Of a stretch of DNA of 64,000 nucleotides, positions 34,755-43,680 are shown piece after piece. Both the position numbers and the translations under genes were made by a program. The first letter of the stretch is position 1. Every line of letters starts with the position of its first letter. The notes under the pieces are model-generated. The model searched no databases, was not told the DNA's origin, and saw only the letters and a program-made list of their open reading frames with translations. This DNA is from M55B144 sp964550615 (GTDB lineage Bacteria > Bipolaricaulota > Bipolaricaulia > UBA7950 > UBA9294), in NCBI GenBank assembly GCA_964550615.1, contig CAZKAB010000005.1:15640-79639 (forward strand). Reading direction: 5' to 3'.

Positions 34755-35213
34755 ATGCAGATACCAGGTCGTGATGTCAAAGCTGACATCAAATACAGCA
34801 GTACGCTCCTCGCGAAATTGATTAACTACATCATGCAGGATGGCAAGAAGGCGACCGCTGAAAAGGTCGTCTACGATGCGCTGAGCGAGATTGACGAGCG
34901 AAGCGATACTACCGCGCTTGAGGTATTCAATGCCGCATTGGCCAATTGCTCGCCGCGATTGGAAGTGCGCACCCGCCGTGTAGGTGGTGCAAACTATCAG
35001 GTACCTTATGAGGTCCCGCAGGATAGGCAGATTGCCCTTGCTTTGCGGTGGATTGTCCGAGCTGCCCGTGAGCGAAATGGGCACACTATGGCCGGGCGCC
35101 TCGCTGCGGAGATAATGGAGGCAGCACGCAAGGAAGGGAAGGCGTACAACAAGAGGTTGGACGTTCACCGCATGGCTGAAGCAAACCGGGCATTCGCCCA
35201 CTATCGCTGGTAG
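34755..35213 (+). CDS. rpsG: 30S ribosomal protein S7
   Basis: A 152-residue S7, which binds the 3' domain of 16S rRNA and starts assembly of the 30S head. The core NALANCSPRLEVRTRRVGGA and the C-terminal HRMAEANRAFAHYRW are typical. It lies 10 nt after rpsL with GGGAGGATAGG before the ATG, the normal str-operon order. Confidence 0.97.
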   Translation: MQIPGRDVKADIKYSSTLLAKLINYIMQDGKKATAEKVVYDALSEIDERSDTTALEVFNAALANCSPRLEVRTRRVGGANYQVPYEVPQDRQIALALRWIVRAARERNGHTMAGRLAAEIMEAARKEGKAYNKRLDVHRMAEANRAFAHYRW

Positions 35214-35266
35214 CCTGGCCCAGATTTCCCTTTTCATTTCAGTAATTTACAAGTGAGGGTCTTCCT

Positions 35267-37342
35267 ATGCCCAGTGATGGCTCCGTGGCGATGGAACAAG
35301 TGAGAAACATCGGCATCATGGCTCACATAGATGCCGGCAAGACTACAACCACGGAGCGTATTCTCTACTACACCGGCTCCACTCACAAGATGGGCGAGGT
35401 CCATGAGGGAGACACCGAGATGGACTGGATGGCCCAGGAACGGGAACGGGGGATCACGATCACTTCGGCTGCCACTACGTGCTGGTGGCGCGAGCACCGA
35501 ATTGACATCATCGACACTCCCGGTCACGTAGATTTCACTGCCGAGGTCGAGCGCGCTCTGCGCGTGCTCGACGGCGGAGTGGTCATCTTCTCCGGCGTCG
35601 AAATGGTCGAGTCTCAATCGGAAACGGTATGGCGCCAGGCGGACCGCTACCACATACCACGCATTGCCTTCGTCAACAAGCTGGATCGCGTAGAATCGAG
35701 CTATGCCAAGACACTGGACATGATTGAAGAGCGTCTTGGTGTTGTCGCCGTCCCGCTGCAGCTACCGTATCGCGATGCCGACCGTCACCTGCTGGGGATG
35801 GTCGATCTCTTCTCCCGACGGCTGGTGGTCTGGGACGAGGAGAGCAAAGGGGCGCGTTGCTCATATCATCCTGTCCCCGATGAGATCGGAGACGAAGTGG
35901 AACGCTACCGTGAACGGATGATTGAGCAGATAGCCGAAACGGACAATCATGTCCTGGAGGCATATTTGGCGGGCGGTGAAGTCGACGAAGAATCCTTCCA
36001 CGCCGGACTGCGCCACGCGTGCGTGGCAAACGGCTACATCCCTGTCCTTGGCGGATCTGCGTTTCATAATCAGGGAATTCAGCCGCTTCTTGACGCCATA
36101 GTGCGCTATCTGCCTTCTCCGCTGGATGTCCCGCCGGTCAGGGGCGTGGAGAGCGGCGACGAACGCCGAGCGTCCGTCGATGAACCATTCTCTGCCTTGG
36201 CGTTCAAGATTGTCACTGACCGCTATGCCGGTCGATTGGCATTCCTCCGAGTATATTCCGGACGGGTAAAAGCTGGCGGACACGTATTCAACCAATCCAC
36301 CGGCAAAGGGATGCGCATCACCAGGATCTTTCGCATGCACGCCGACCAACGGACTCCGCTTGAGGATATGGAAGCCGGTGACATCGTTGCAGTCGTCACT
36401 TCAAGTCCGATATCTACCGGAGACACCCTGTGTGACAAAAAGGCCCCCATTCTTTTGGAGAAGATAGATTTTCCGGACCCTGTTGTTTTCATTGCAATCG
36501 AGCCGCGGACGGAGGCCGAACAGGGAGCCCTCATGGAGGGGCTGGGAAAACTTGCCCTCGAGGATCCAACCTTTCATGTGCGCTTCAATGAAACGACCAA
36601 CCAGACCGTTATCGGCGGCATGGGAGAGCTTCATCTCGAAGTTCTCATGCGGCGCTTGCACGAAGACTTCGGAATACATGCACATGTGGGCGAGCCTCAG
36701 GTGGCATATCGCGAAACGTTGCGGGAGCCGATTGAAGTGGAAGAGAAGTTCATCCAGCAGGTCGGTGGGCGGGGACAGTATGGACACGTGATTATTCGCC
36801 TGGAACCACTCCCGCGTGGCGAGGGTATCACATTCGCGACCAAGTCTTCGGATGAGCAGATTCCAACTACATTCAATGCTGCGATTGAGGGCGGCGCTCG
36901 TGAGACGTTGACAAACGGCCCCCTTGCCGGGTATCCTTTGGCCGATATCGGGGCTACCCTGATTGGTGGGTCCTTCCATCCGGTGGATTCATCTGAGCTT
37001 GCCTTTCGAGCAGCGGCTGGCGCTGCGATTCATAAGGCGTATAGCGTAGGGATTTTTGACCTCCTTGAGCCGATTATGGAGGGGGAGGTCATTACTCCGG
37101 GTGAGTACCTCGGAGAGGTGCTGGAGGACCTGGCGCGTAGGCGCGGAGAGATCCGAGAACTCCAGGCAAGAGAGACGGTGCAGATTGTCTTTGTCGCCGT
37201 TCCGCTGGCGGAGACATTCGGTTATGCGACCCGTCTGCGGTCTCTCACGCAGGGTAGAGCGATGTACACGCTACGCGTGACCCACTATGAAGTGGTGCCG
37301 GCAGGGATGAAGGCGAAGATCATGAAGAGGCGAGGTTACTAA
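35267..37342 (+). CDS. fusA: Elongation factor G
   Basis: A 691-residue translocation GTPase. G1 is AHIDAGKTTTTERIL, the switch segment RGITITSAATTC follows, G3 is DTPGHVDF and G4 NKLD. Domains II to V are complete, with GMGELHLEVL in domain III and GRGQYGHVIIRLEP in domain IV. The 53-nt gap before it holds GAGGG. tuf, which normally follows, is absent; rpsJ begins 2 nt later, so the str and S10 operons are fused here. Confidence 0.95.
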   Translation: MPSDGSVAMEQVRNIGIMAHIDAGKTTTTERILYYTGSTHKMGEVHEGDTEMDWMAQERERGITITSAATTCWWREHRIDIIDTPGHVDFTAEVERALRVLDGGVVIFSGVEMVESQSETVWRQADRYHIPRIAFVNKLDRVESSYAKTLDMIEERLGVVAVPLQLPYRDADRHLLGMVDLFSRRLVVWDEESKGARCSYHPVPDEIGDEVERYRERMIEQIAETDNHVLEAYLAGGEVDEESFHAGLRHACVANGYIPVLGGSAFHNQGIQPLLDAIVRYLPSPLDVPPVRGVESGDERRASVDEPFSALAFKIVTDRYAGRLAFLRVYSGRVKAGGHVFNQSTGKGMRITRIFRMHADQRTPLEDMEAGDIVAVVTSSPISTGDTLCDKKAPILLEKIDFPDPVVFIAIEPRTEAEQGALMEGLGKLALEDPTFHVRFNETTNQTVIGGMGELHLEVLMRRLHEDFGIHAHVGEPQVAYRETLREPIEVEEKFIQQVGGRGQYGHVIIRLEPLPRGEGITFATKSSDEQIPTTFNAAIEGGARETLTNGPLAGYPLADIGATLIGGSFHPVDSSELAFRAAAGAAIHKAYSVGIFDLLEPIMEGEVITPGEYLGEVLEDLARRRGEIRELQARETVQIVFVAVPLAETFGYATRLRSLTQGRAMYTLRVTHYEVVPAGMKAKIMKRRGY

Positions 37343-37344
37343 AG

Positions 37345-37653
37345 ATGGCGAGAGAGAAGATCAGAATCAAACTGCGTGGCTATGATCACGAGTTGGTCGA
37401 TAGATCCGTAAGGAAGATTATCGACTCGGCTAAAGAGACGCGAGCCAAGATCTCCGGCCCCATCCCGCTTCCGACGGAGCGACGAGTCTATGCGGTTTTG
37501 CGTTCGCCGCACATCGACAAGAGATCGATGGAGCATTTCGAGCGGCGGATCCATACTCGCTTGCTCGACATCAAAGAGCCGACCTCGGAGACGATCAACG
37601 CCTTGATGGACATCGAACTCCCCACTGGGATCGACATCGAGATTAAGCTGTAA
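37345..37653 (+). CDS. rpsJ: 30S ribosomal protein S10
   Basis: A 102-residue S10, also a transcription antitermination factor (NusE). RIKLRGYDHELVDRSVRKII, then GPIPLPTERRVYAVLRSPHI and the C-terminal TGIDIEIKL match the family over its full length. It starts 2 nt after fusA and opens the S10 operon. Confidence 0.97.
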   Translation: MAREKIRIKLRGYDHELVDRSVRKIIDSAKETRAKISGPIPLPTERRVYAVLRSPHIDKRSMEHFERRIHTRLLDIKEPTSETINALMDIELPTGIDIEIKL

Positions 37654-37673
37654 ATAAGTGGAGGTTGTGGCGG

Positions 37674-38297
37674 ATGGCCCTGGGAATTCTAGCACGGAAG
37701 ATAGGTATGACGCAGTTGTTCGTCGATGGCCGCGCTGTTGGAACGACGGTGATCGAGGCGCAGCCGTGTACGGTTGTACAGGTCAAGACCGTGGACTCGG
37801 ACGGATACAACGCGGTCCAGCTTGGCTATGCCGAGGTTGCTGAACGGAAGGTTACGCAGCCGTTGCTCGGGCACTTCAAGAAGGCTGGTGTTGCGCCGCA
37901 ACGCCATCTTTTTGAGGTGCGTGTCGATGATCCGACGGAGTATAGCGTTGGCGATCGCGTCGGGGTGGACATCTTCTCTGAGGGAGACAAGGTCGATGTG
38001 ATCGGAACGTCACGTGGCCTTGGTTTTCAAGGCGTCGTTAAACGATGGGACTTCGCCGGCGGCCCGAAAACACACGGGTCGCATTTTCATCGCCGCCCAG
38101 GATCTGTGGGAAACTGCGTAAACCCGGGGCGTGTCGTAAAGGGGAAAAAGCTCCCGGGACAGACTGGAAATCATCGGGTTACGCTCAAATCTTTGCGCGT
38201 GGTGCGCGTTGACCAAGAGCGGAACCTGCTGATACTCAAGGGATCGACTCCCGGCGCGCGCGGGACAATCTTACAACTGAGGAAGACCCATGGTTGA
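37674..38297 (+). CDS. rplC: 50S ribosomal protein L3
   Basis: A 207-residue L3 that contacts the peptidyl transferase region. LGILARKIGMTQLF, the DVIGTSRGLGFQGVVKRW loop and GQTGNHRVTLKSLRVVRVD are conserved. The ATG at 37674 lies 9 nt after GGAGG; the frame open further left adds three residues without support. The 3' end overlaps rplD by 8 nt. Confidence 0.96.
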   Translation: MALGILARKIGMTQLFVDGRAVGTTVIEAQPCTVVQVKTVDSDGYNAVQLGYAEVAERKVTQPLLGHFKKAGVAPQRHLFEVRVDDPTEYSVGDRVGVDIFSEGDKVDVIGTSRGLGFQGVVKRWDFAGGPKTHGSHFHRRPGSVGNCVNPGRVVKGKKLPGQTGNHRVTLKSLRVVRVDQERNLLILKGSTPGARGTILQLRKTHG

Positions 38298-38919
38298 AGC
38301 TAAACAATATACATTCGATGGGGCGGACGAGCCCCATATTGTGGAATTGGATGATGCCCTGTTTGGCGCATCGATCAACAATGACCTGTTGTATCGAACG
38401 GTGCGTATGCAGCAGATGAATCATCGCCAAGGGACGAGTTCCACCAAGACGCGTGGTGAAGTCAGCGGTGGTGGACGCAAGCCGTGGCGGCAGAAAGGAA
38501 CGGGGCGCGCTCGTGCCGGATCCCGTCGCTCTCCCGTATGGGTAGGTGGCGGGACTATCTTTGGTCCCAAGCCGCGGAGCTACCACATCAAATTAACGAA
38601 GAAGATGGTGCGGGGCGCGCTGGTCTCTGCGTTGTCCGATCGTGCCGCCGGCGGGAACATCGCGGTTGTCGATCGGATCGTGTTTGATACTCCGAAGACC
38701 AAGCAGGCGCTCTCCTTGCTCGACAAAGTGGGGATGACCGCTTCAGTTCTGGTGGTCGTGGGAAACGACGAGTATAATCGCACCTTGAAGAAGTCCTTCT
38801 CCAACCTGCCTGGTGTGAAGTGTCTGTCCAGTGTGGGATTGAATGTATATGACATCCTTCGCCACGATGGCCTGATATTCTCTGCGCAGGCGCTGGATGA
38901 ACTCAAGGAGAGGTCATAG
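38290..38919 (+). CDS. rplD: 50S ribosomal protein L4
   Basis: A 209-residue L4. Its extended loop TRGEVSGGGRKPWRQKGTGR, then SRRSPVWVGGGTIFGPKPR lines the exit tunnel. The ATG lies inside the end of rplC, indicating coupled translation. In many bacteria L4 represses its own operon through the S10 leader; no such leader is recognisable between fusA and rpsJ here. Confidence 0.96.
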   Translation: MVEAKQYTFDGADEPHIVELDDALFGASINNDLLYRTVRMQQMNHRQGTSSTKTRGEVSGGGRKPWRQKGTGRARAGSRRSPVWVGGGTIFGPKPRSYHIKLTKKMVRGALVSALSDRAAGGNIAVVDRIVFDTPKTKQALSLLDKVGMTASVLVVVGNDEYNRTLKKSFSNLPGVKCLSSVGLNVYDILRHDGLIFSAQALDELKERS

Positions 38920-38921
38920 CC

Positions 38922-39221
38922 ATGGCGAAGCTGATGCATGCAGAGGACATCATCCTCGAGCCGATCCTGACGGAAGAATCATGGGCGCGCATGGAAGACA
39001 GGAAGTACTCCTTCCGTGTTGCCGTTGGTGCCAACAAGGTTGAAATACGAAAGGCCGTTGAGGAGCTGTTCAAGGTGCGAGTTAAGAAGGTCTGGACAGC
39101 GAACAGGAAGGGTAAGCCTCGTCGTGAACGATTGAGCCAACTGCATGGGCGCACGCCCCGTTGGCGAAAGGCGATCGTGCAGCTTGCTCCCGGCGACCGA
39201 ATTGACGTGATGGGGGGATAG
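38922..39221 (+). CDS. rplW: 50S ribosomal protein L23
   Basis: A 99-residue L23, the docking site for trigger factor and the signal recognition particle at the tunnel exit. ILEPILTEESW, YSFRVAVGANKVEIRKAVEE and VWTANRKGKPRR are typical. It starts 2 nt after rplD. Confidence 0.95.
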   Translation: MAKLMHAEDIILEPILTEESWARMEDRKYSFRVAVGANKVEIRKAVEELFKVRVKKVWTANRKGKPRRERLSQLHGRTPRWRKAIVQLAPGDRIDVMGG

Positions 39222-39225
39222 AAAG

Positions 39226-40062
39226 ATGGCTCTCAAGAGATTCAAGCCGACATCAGCGGGGCGTCGTCACGCCGATCTTCCTGATTTCTCGGGGCTCACT
39301 GCAGTATCTCCTGAGAAGAGCCTGCTGCGACCGCAACACAAGAAAGGTGGGCGCAACGGACAGGGAAGGATAACCGTGCGCTGGCGCGGTGGCGGACACA
39401 AGCGAAGATATCGGGTTATCGATTTCGCGCGAGACAAGGATGGAATAACGGCGCGGGTTGTCTCGCGAGAATACGATCCGAATCGCTCTTCTTGGATCAC
39501 CCTTCTTCACTACGCCGACGGCGAGAAGCGATACATAATCGCGCCTGTCTCACTTGAAATCGGAGCTGAGGTCCAGGCCGGGGATGAAGCGGAGATCCGA
39601 GTGGGTAACGCGTTGCCTCTGCGCCGTATTCCTCTTGGTGCCGTGATTCACAACCTGGAGCTCAATCCCAAGAGCGGCGGGAAGGTCGCCCGTTCCGCCG
39701 GTACATCGGCGAAACTGATCGGCAAGGAAGGCAATCGGGCGCACATCCGTATGCCGTCGGGCGAGGTCCGCATCTTCAACGTGGAATGCCGCGCGACGAT
39801 CGGCGAGGTGTCGAACCCCGATCATAAGAATGTGAAGCACGGAAAGGCCGGGCGTACGCGTCATTTGGGGCGAAAGCCGCATGTGCGTGGTGTTGCAATG
39901 AACCCTGTGGATCACCCGCACGGCGGTGGTGAAGGGCGCGCGCGCGTCGGGCGCCCACAGGTTTCTCCTACCGGGAAACTAGCTAAGGGTGGACGAACCC
40001 GAAAACGGAACAAGAAGTCGAGCGCGCTGATTGTGCGTCGAGCCGGCAAAGGGAGACGATAA
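39226..40062 (+). CDS. rplB: 50S ribosomal protein L2
   Basis: A 278-residue L2, needed for subunit joining and peptidyl transfer. GGRNGQGRITVRWRGGGHKR, RSAGTSAKLIGKEGN and the invariant histidine region VRGVAMNPVDHPHGGGEG are intact. It starts 4 nt after rplW. Confidence 0.97.
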   Translation: MALKRFKPTSAGRRHADLPDFSGLTAVSPEKSLLRPQHKKGGRNGQGRITVRWRGGGHKRRYRVIDFARDKDGITARVVSREYDPNRSSWITLLHYADGEKRYIIAPVSLEIGAEVQAGDEAEIRVGNALPLRRIPLGAVIHNLELNPKSGGKVARSAGTSAKLIGKEGNRAHIRMPSGEVRIFNVECRATIGEVSNPDHKNVKHGKAGRTRHLGRKPHVRGVAMNPVDHPHGGGEGRARVGRPQVSPTGKLAKGGRTRKRNKKSSALIVRRAGKGRR

Positions 40063-40070
40063 GGAGAGAT

Positions 40071-40355
40071 ATGCCGAGATCAACGAAGAAAGGCCCCTAC
40101 GTGCTCGAAAGCCTTGAACGAAAGGTAGAGAAAGCTCGGCGCGGGGATATTACAGAGATCAAGACCTGGTCGCGTGCTTCGATGATCACCCCGGAGATGG
40201 TCGGGCTGACGATCAAAGTCCACAACGGCAAGGTTCATGTGCCGGTCTACGTTGTAGAAAACATGGTTGGCCACAAGCTGGGTGAGTTCGCACCGACGAG
40301 AACGTTCCGCTCTCATGGTGGGATGAAGAAGAAACGGGCACCGGGTCTGACTTAG
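40071..40355 (+). CDS. rpsS: 30S ribosomal protein S19
   Basis: A 94-residue S19 in the 30S head. STKKGPYV, IKTWSRASMITPEMVGLTI and GHKLGEFAPTRTFRSHGG span the whole family. AAGGAGAG precedes the ATG, 8 nt after rplB. Confidence 0.97.
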   Translation: MPRSTKKGPYVLESLERKVEKARRGDITEIKTWSRASMITPEMVGLTIKVHNGKVHVPVYVVENMVGHKLGEFAPTRTFRSHGGMKKKRAPGLT

Positions 40356-40365
40356 GGGAGAGAAG

Positions 40366-40707
40366 ATGGAAGCACGTGCGATAACCAGAGGAGTGCGTAT
40401 GTCCCCGCGCAAAGCCCGATTGGTGGCCGATGTCATCCGCGGGAAGAACGTTAACGATGCATTGCGGATCATTATGTTGTCCAATAAAAAGGCCGCACGG
40501 ACGATCCGCAAGACATTGGAGTCGGCGATCGCCAATGCGGAGAACAACTACGATGTTGATGTAGACAAGCTTTTCGTTGTTCGCGCTACGGTCGATATGG
40601 GGCCGAGGCTTCGTCGCATGCGCCCCCGGGCGATGGGGCGAGCAGATATTGTGCGCCGGCCGACGAGTCACGTCACGATCGTCGTTGGCGACGCGAGGGG
40701 TGAATAA
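40366..40707 (+). CDS. rplV: 50S ribosomal protein L22
   Basis: A 113-residue L22, whose beta hairpin (RATVDMGPRLRRMRPRAMGR) lines the exit tunnel near macrolide sites. TRGVRMSPRKARLVADVIRG opens the conserved core. The last base of its stop overlaps the rpsC start. Confidence 0.96.
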   Translation: MEARAITRGVRMSPRKARLVADVIRGKNVNDALRIIMLSNKKAARTIRKTLESAIANAENNYDVDVDKLFVVRATVDMGPRLRRMRPRAMGRADIVRRPTSHVTIVVGDARGE

Positions 40708-41366
40708 TGGGACAGAAAGTCCATCCAGTCGGATTCAGGGTAGGGGTGACACGCAATTGGGTCTCCAACTGGTACAACCCCAAGCTGGCGCCTGAGTATA
40801 TCTCCGAAGATAGGAAGATCCGCGACTTGGTCGAGGAGCGATATCGGCGTGCAGCGGTGTCCGAAGTGAACATTGAGCGCTCCAAAGAAGATCGTGTATC
40901 GGTCGTGATTCACTCCGCACGTCCTGGGATAGTCATCGGGCGTAACGGAAGCGAGATCCAGCAGTTGCAGGGAGTTCTTGAGGATCTCACCGGGCGGCTC
41001 GTGAAAGTCTCGATCAAAGAGGTTGAGCGGCCTGATCTGCAGGCGGTTCTTGTTTCACAGGATGTGGCGATGCAGATCGAGTCACGCATTGCTCCAGCAC
41101 GCGCGATGAAGGAAGTAATTCGCCGTGTAATGGGCGCCGGTGCAGAAGGTGTAAAGATAAAGGTGAGCGGTCGACTCGGTGGGGCCGAGATTGCGCGTTC
41201 CATCACGATGATGGAAGGTCGCGTCCCCCTGCAGACGATTCGTGCGGACATCGATTACGGGTTTACGGAAGCGCGGACGAAGTACGGGAATATCGGTGTC
41301 AAGGCGTGGGTCTTCCGTGGAGAGCATGCGCATGGTGTGTCGATGCGGAATGACGAGAGAGAATGA
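40707..41366 (+). CDS. rpsC: 30S ribosomal protein S3
   Basis: A 219-residue S3 at the mRNA entry site with helicase activity. GQKVHPVGFRVG is the start, IHSARPGIVIGRNGSEIQ is the KH domain loop, and the C-terminal domain contains GRLGGAEIARS and GVKAWVF. Its ATG overlaps the rplV stop by one base. Confidence 0.97.
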   Translation: MGQKVHPVGFRVGVTRNWVSNWYNPKLAPEYISEDRKIRDLVEERYRRAAVSEVNIERSKEDRVSVVIHSARPGIVIGRNGSEIQQLQGVLEDLTGRLVKVSIKEVERPDLQAVLVSQDVAMQIESRIAPARAMKEVIRRVMGAGAEGVKIKVSGRLGGAEIARSITMMEGRVPLQTIRADIDYGFTEARTKYGNIGVKAWVFRGEHAHGVSMRNDERE

Positions 41367-41377
41367 GGTGAAGTAGC

Positions 41378-41809
41378 ATGGCGCTGTTATTTCCAAAACG
41401 GACAAAATATAGGAAGTTCCATCGCGGACGCATGAAGGGCAAAGCAACGCGCGGGTATGAGATCGCATTTGGCGAGTACGGAATTCAGTCGCTTGCGCCG
41501 GCATGGATTACAGCACAGCAGATAGAGGCATGCCGCACAACGATCGCCCGGCAAACTCACCGCGATTCTACGGTTTGGATACGTGTCTTCCCGGATAAGG
41601 CGGTCACCAAGCATCCGGCGGAAGCGAGAATGGGAAAAGGTAAAGGACCGGTTGACCACTGGGTGGCGGTGGTTAAGCCTGGACGGATCCTGTTCGAGAT
41701 TTCCGGAATCGGTGAGGCGGAAGTGAAGCGCGTGCATGAGCTGGTTAGCCACAAGCTTCCATTTCCGACGCGTCTGAAGCGCCGAACCGTGCTGGGAGGA
41801 GAGAGATGA
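41378..41809 (+). CDS. rplP: 50S ribosomal protein L16
   Basis: A 143-residue L16 near the A-site. LFPKRTKYRKFHRGRMKG, then RVFPDKAVTKHPAEARMGKG and GPVDHWVAVVKPGRILFEI are typical. AGGTGAAG precedes the ATG, and the end overlaps rpmC as ATGA. Confidence 0.97.
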   Translation: MALLFPKRTKYRKFHRGRMKGKATRGYEIAFGEYGIQSLAPAWITAQQIEACRTTIARQTHRDSTVWIRVFPDKAVTKHPAEARMGKGKGPVDHWVAVVKPGRILFEISGIGEAEVKRVHELVSHKLPFPTRLKRRTVLGGER

Positions 41810-42006
41810 GAGCCGAAGAATTGCGCGAGCTGACCTTAGAGGAATTGGATCATAAGGAGCGCGAATTCAAGCGAAAGCTCTTCAATCTGCGTTTCCAAAA
41901 GGTCGGTGGGGAATTGGATAATACTGCTGAGCTTCTGAAGACCCGCAGGGATATTGCCCGCGTGATGACAATCGCACGGGAGAAGAAGCGGGAGGCGGGA
42001 CGATGA
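41806..42006 (+). CDS. rpmC: 50S ribosomal protein L29
   Basis: A 66-residue helical-hairpin protein at the exit tunnel. ELRELTLEELDHKEREFKRK and LFNLRFQ are conserved, and the segment TRRDIARVMTIAREKK ends the family match. It overlaps both neighbours by 4 nt. Confidence 0.95.
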   Translation: MRAEELRELTLEELDHKEREFKRKLFNLRFQKVGGELDNTAELLKTRRDIARVMTIAREKKREAGR

Positions 42007-42248
42007 AAAAGATGAAGATTGGACGTGTGGTCAGCGATCGCATGGAAAAGACCATTGTTGTACAGGTCGAAGAGCGACAACTTCATAAGCGCTATCGAAA
42101 GTACATCAGACGCCATAACAAGTTCTATGCGCATGACCCTCTGCAGATAGCGGGCACCGGCGATCTGGTGAAGATCGAAGAGGCGCGACCGCTCAGTCGA
42201 CTGAAGCGTTGGCGGTTGGTTGAGGTTATCGAGAAAGTGGAGGCCTAG
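42003..42248 (+). CDS. rpsQ: 30S ribosomal protein S17
   Basis: An 81-residue OB-fold protein. GRVVSDRMEKTIVVQVEERQ, then YIRRHNKFYAHDP and EARPLSRLKRWRLVEV cover the family. Translationally coupled to rpmC by an ATGA overlap. Confidence 0.96.
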   Translation: MKKMKIGRVVSDRMEKTIVVQVEERQLHKRYRKYIRRHNKFYAHDPLQIAGTGDLVKIEEARPLSRLKRWRLVEVIEKVEA

Positions 42249-42250
42249 TC

Positions 42251-42619
42251 GTGATTCAAATGCAGACGATGCTGCGGGTGGCGGACAACTCCGGAGCGAA
42301 ACTTGTCCGTTGCATAAACGTACTCGGGCCATCGAACCGGCGATGGGGAGAGATTGGCGACATTGTCGTCGGCTCGGTACGCAAACGCCTGCCCACGAGC
42401 GATATTGAGAAAGGCCAGCTCGTAAAAGGGGTTATTGTACGCACTCGTAGCTCATATAGAAGAAAAGACGGCACGTACATCCGCTTTGATGACAACGCGA
42501 TCGTGCTTATCAACCCGCAAGGAGAGCCGGTGGGAACGCGTGTCTTCGGCCCGGTCGCCCGTGAGTTGCGGGACAAGAAGATGATGCGGATCATCTCACT
42601 TGCGCCTGAGGTTCTGTAG
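42251..42619 (+). CDS. rplN: 50S ribosomal protein L14
   Basis: A 122-residue L14 at the subunit interface. The GTG start gives MIQMQTMLRVADNSGAK, the universal L14 beginning. GVIVRTRSSYRRKDGTYIRF, then FGPVARELRDKKMMRIISLA complete the match. Confidence 0.97.
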   Translation: MIQMQTMLRVADNSGAKLVRCINVLGPSNRRWGEIGDIVVGSVRKRLPTSDIEKGQLVKGVIVRTRSSYRRKDGTYIRFDDNAIVLINPQGEPVGTRVFGPVARELRDKKMMRIISLAPEVL

Positions 42620-42628
42620 AAGGAGTGG

Positions 42629-42943
42629 ATGATGAGAAAGGTTCGCAAGGGAGACCGGGTAAAGGTCATTTCCGGAAACGACCGCGGCAGGATGGGTAAG
42701 GTGATGGTCGTATACCCTGATAGGGAAAGGATCATCGTGGAGAATGTGCACATGATCACCAAGCATCAACGGGCGACGCAGAACTTACGCGAACCGGGAA
42801 TCATCAAGCGTGAAGGGACTATTCATATATCGAACGTCCTTCTGGTATGTCCGGAGTGCGGTGTACCGACCCGCGTGGGGTTCGCCGATGTGGATGGTGA
42901 GAAGATGCGCCAGTGTAAGCAATGTGGGGAGATATTTAGGTAG
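42629..42943 (+). CDS. rplX: 50S ribosomal protein L24 with C-terminal zinc-finger-like pairs
   Basis: A 104-residue L24 that initiates 50S assembly. The KOW motif is VRKGDRVKVISGNDRGRMGK. The C-terminal part carries VCPECGVPTRVGF and MRQCKQCGEIFR, two CxxC pairs able to bind zinc, which are absent from the E. coli protein but seen in some other phyla. Two ATG codons lie at 42629 and 42632; the first is listed, with AAGGAGTGG upstream. Confidence 0.95.
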   Translation: MMRKVRKGDRVKVISGNDRGRMGKVMVVYPDRERIIVENVHMITKHQRATQNLREPGIIKREGTIHISNVLLVCPECGVPTRVGFADVDGEKMRQCKQCGEIFR

Positions 42944-42945
42944 AG

Positions 42946-43476
42946 ATGCTACGCGAGAACTTTAAGAGAGAAATTGCCCCGCGGCTGATGAAGGAGCTGG
43001 GTCTTTCCAATACGATGCAGATTCCTCGTGTGACGAAGGTGGCTATCAACATGGGAGTATCCGACAAGGATAATCCCAAGGTATTGGAGGGCGCGGTGAA
43101 GAATCTTGCAAAGATCACCGGCCAAAAACCGATTGTCACCAAGGCGAAGAAGTCGATTTCTGACTTTCACCTCACCGCAGGGGATCCGATTGGATGCAAG
43201 GTGACGCTGCGCCGGGACTTGGCGTATGAATTCCTGTACAAGCTGTTTAACATCGTCTTGCCTGGAATCCGCGATTTCCGGGGTCTGTCAGCGGCAGCGT
43301 TCGACGGACGGGGCAACTATACCCTCGGTTTGAACGAGCAGTTGATCTTCCCGGAGGTTTCATACAAAGAGATCACGGCGACGCAAGGAATGGACATAAC
43401 GATTGTTACGACAGCGGAGACCGACAAAGAGGGATATGCTCTTCTTAAGGGGCTTGGAATCCCATTCAAGGACTAG
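42946..43476 (+). CDS. rplE: 50S ribosomal protein L5
   Basis: A 176-residue L5 contacting 5S rRNA and the P-site tRNA. PRVTKVAINMGVSD, then ITGQKPIVTKAKKSISDFHL and LPGIRDFRGLSAAAFDGRGN are conserved. It starts 2 nt after rplX. Confidence 0.97.
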   Translation: MLRENFKREIAPRLMKELGLSNTMQIPRVTKVAINMGVSDKDNPKVLEGAVKNLAKITGQKPIVTKAKKSISDFHLTAGDPIGCKVTLRRDLAYEFLYKLFNIVLPGIRDFRGLSAAAFDGRGNYTLGLNEQLIFPEVSYKEITATQGMDITIVTTAETDKEGYALLKGLGIPFKD

Positions 43477-43484
43477 GGGGACTT

Positions 43485-43670
43485 ATGGCGAAAAAAGCGC
43501 TGATACTAAAGAGCAAGAAAGAGCCGAAGCATTCCACCCGGTCGTACAGCCGCTGCAACTTGTGCGGACGGCCGCATGCATATATCCGTGATTTCGGAAT
43601 TTGCCGGCTCTGTTTCCGCAAACTCGCTCACAAAGGGGAAATCCCGGGCGTTAAGAAATCAAGCTGGTAG
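43485..43670 (+). CDS. rpsN: 30S ribosomal protein S14, zinc-binding type
   Basis: A 61-residue short S14. CNLCGRPHAYIRDFGICRLC provides the four cysteines of the zinc site, and RKLAHKGEIPGVKKSSW is the standard C-terminus. The short zinc form is typical of thermophiles and many deep-branching bacteria. Confidence 0.97.
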   Translation: MAKKALILKSKKEPKHSTRSYSRCNLCGRPHAYIRDFGICRLCFRKLAHKGEIPGVKKSSW

Positions 43671-43680
43671 GTGTAGAGAG

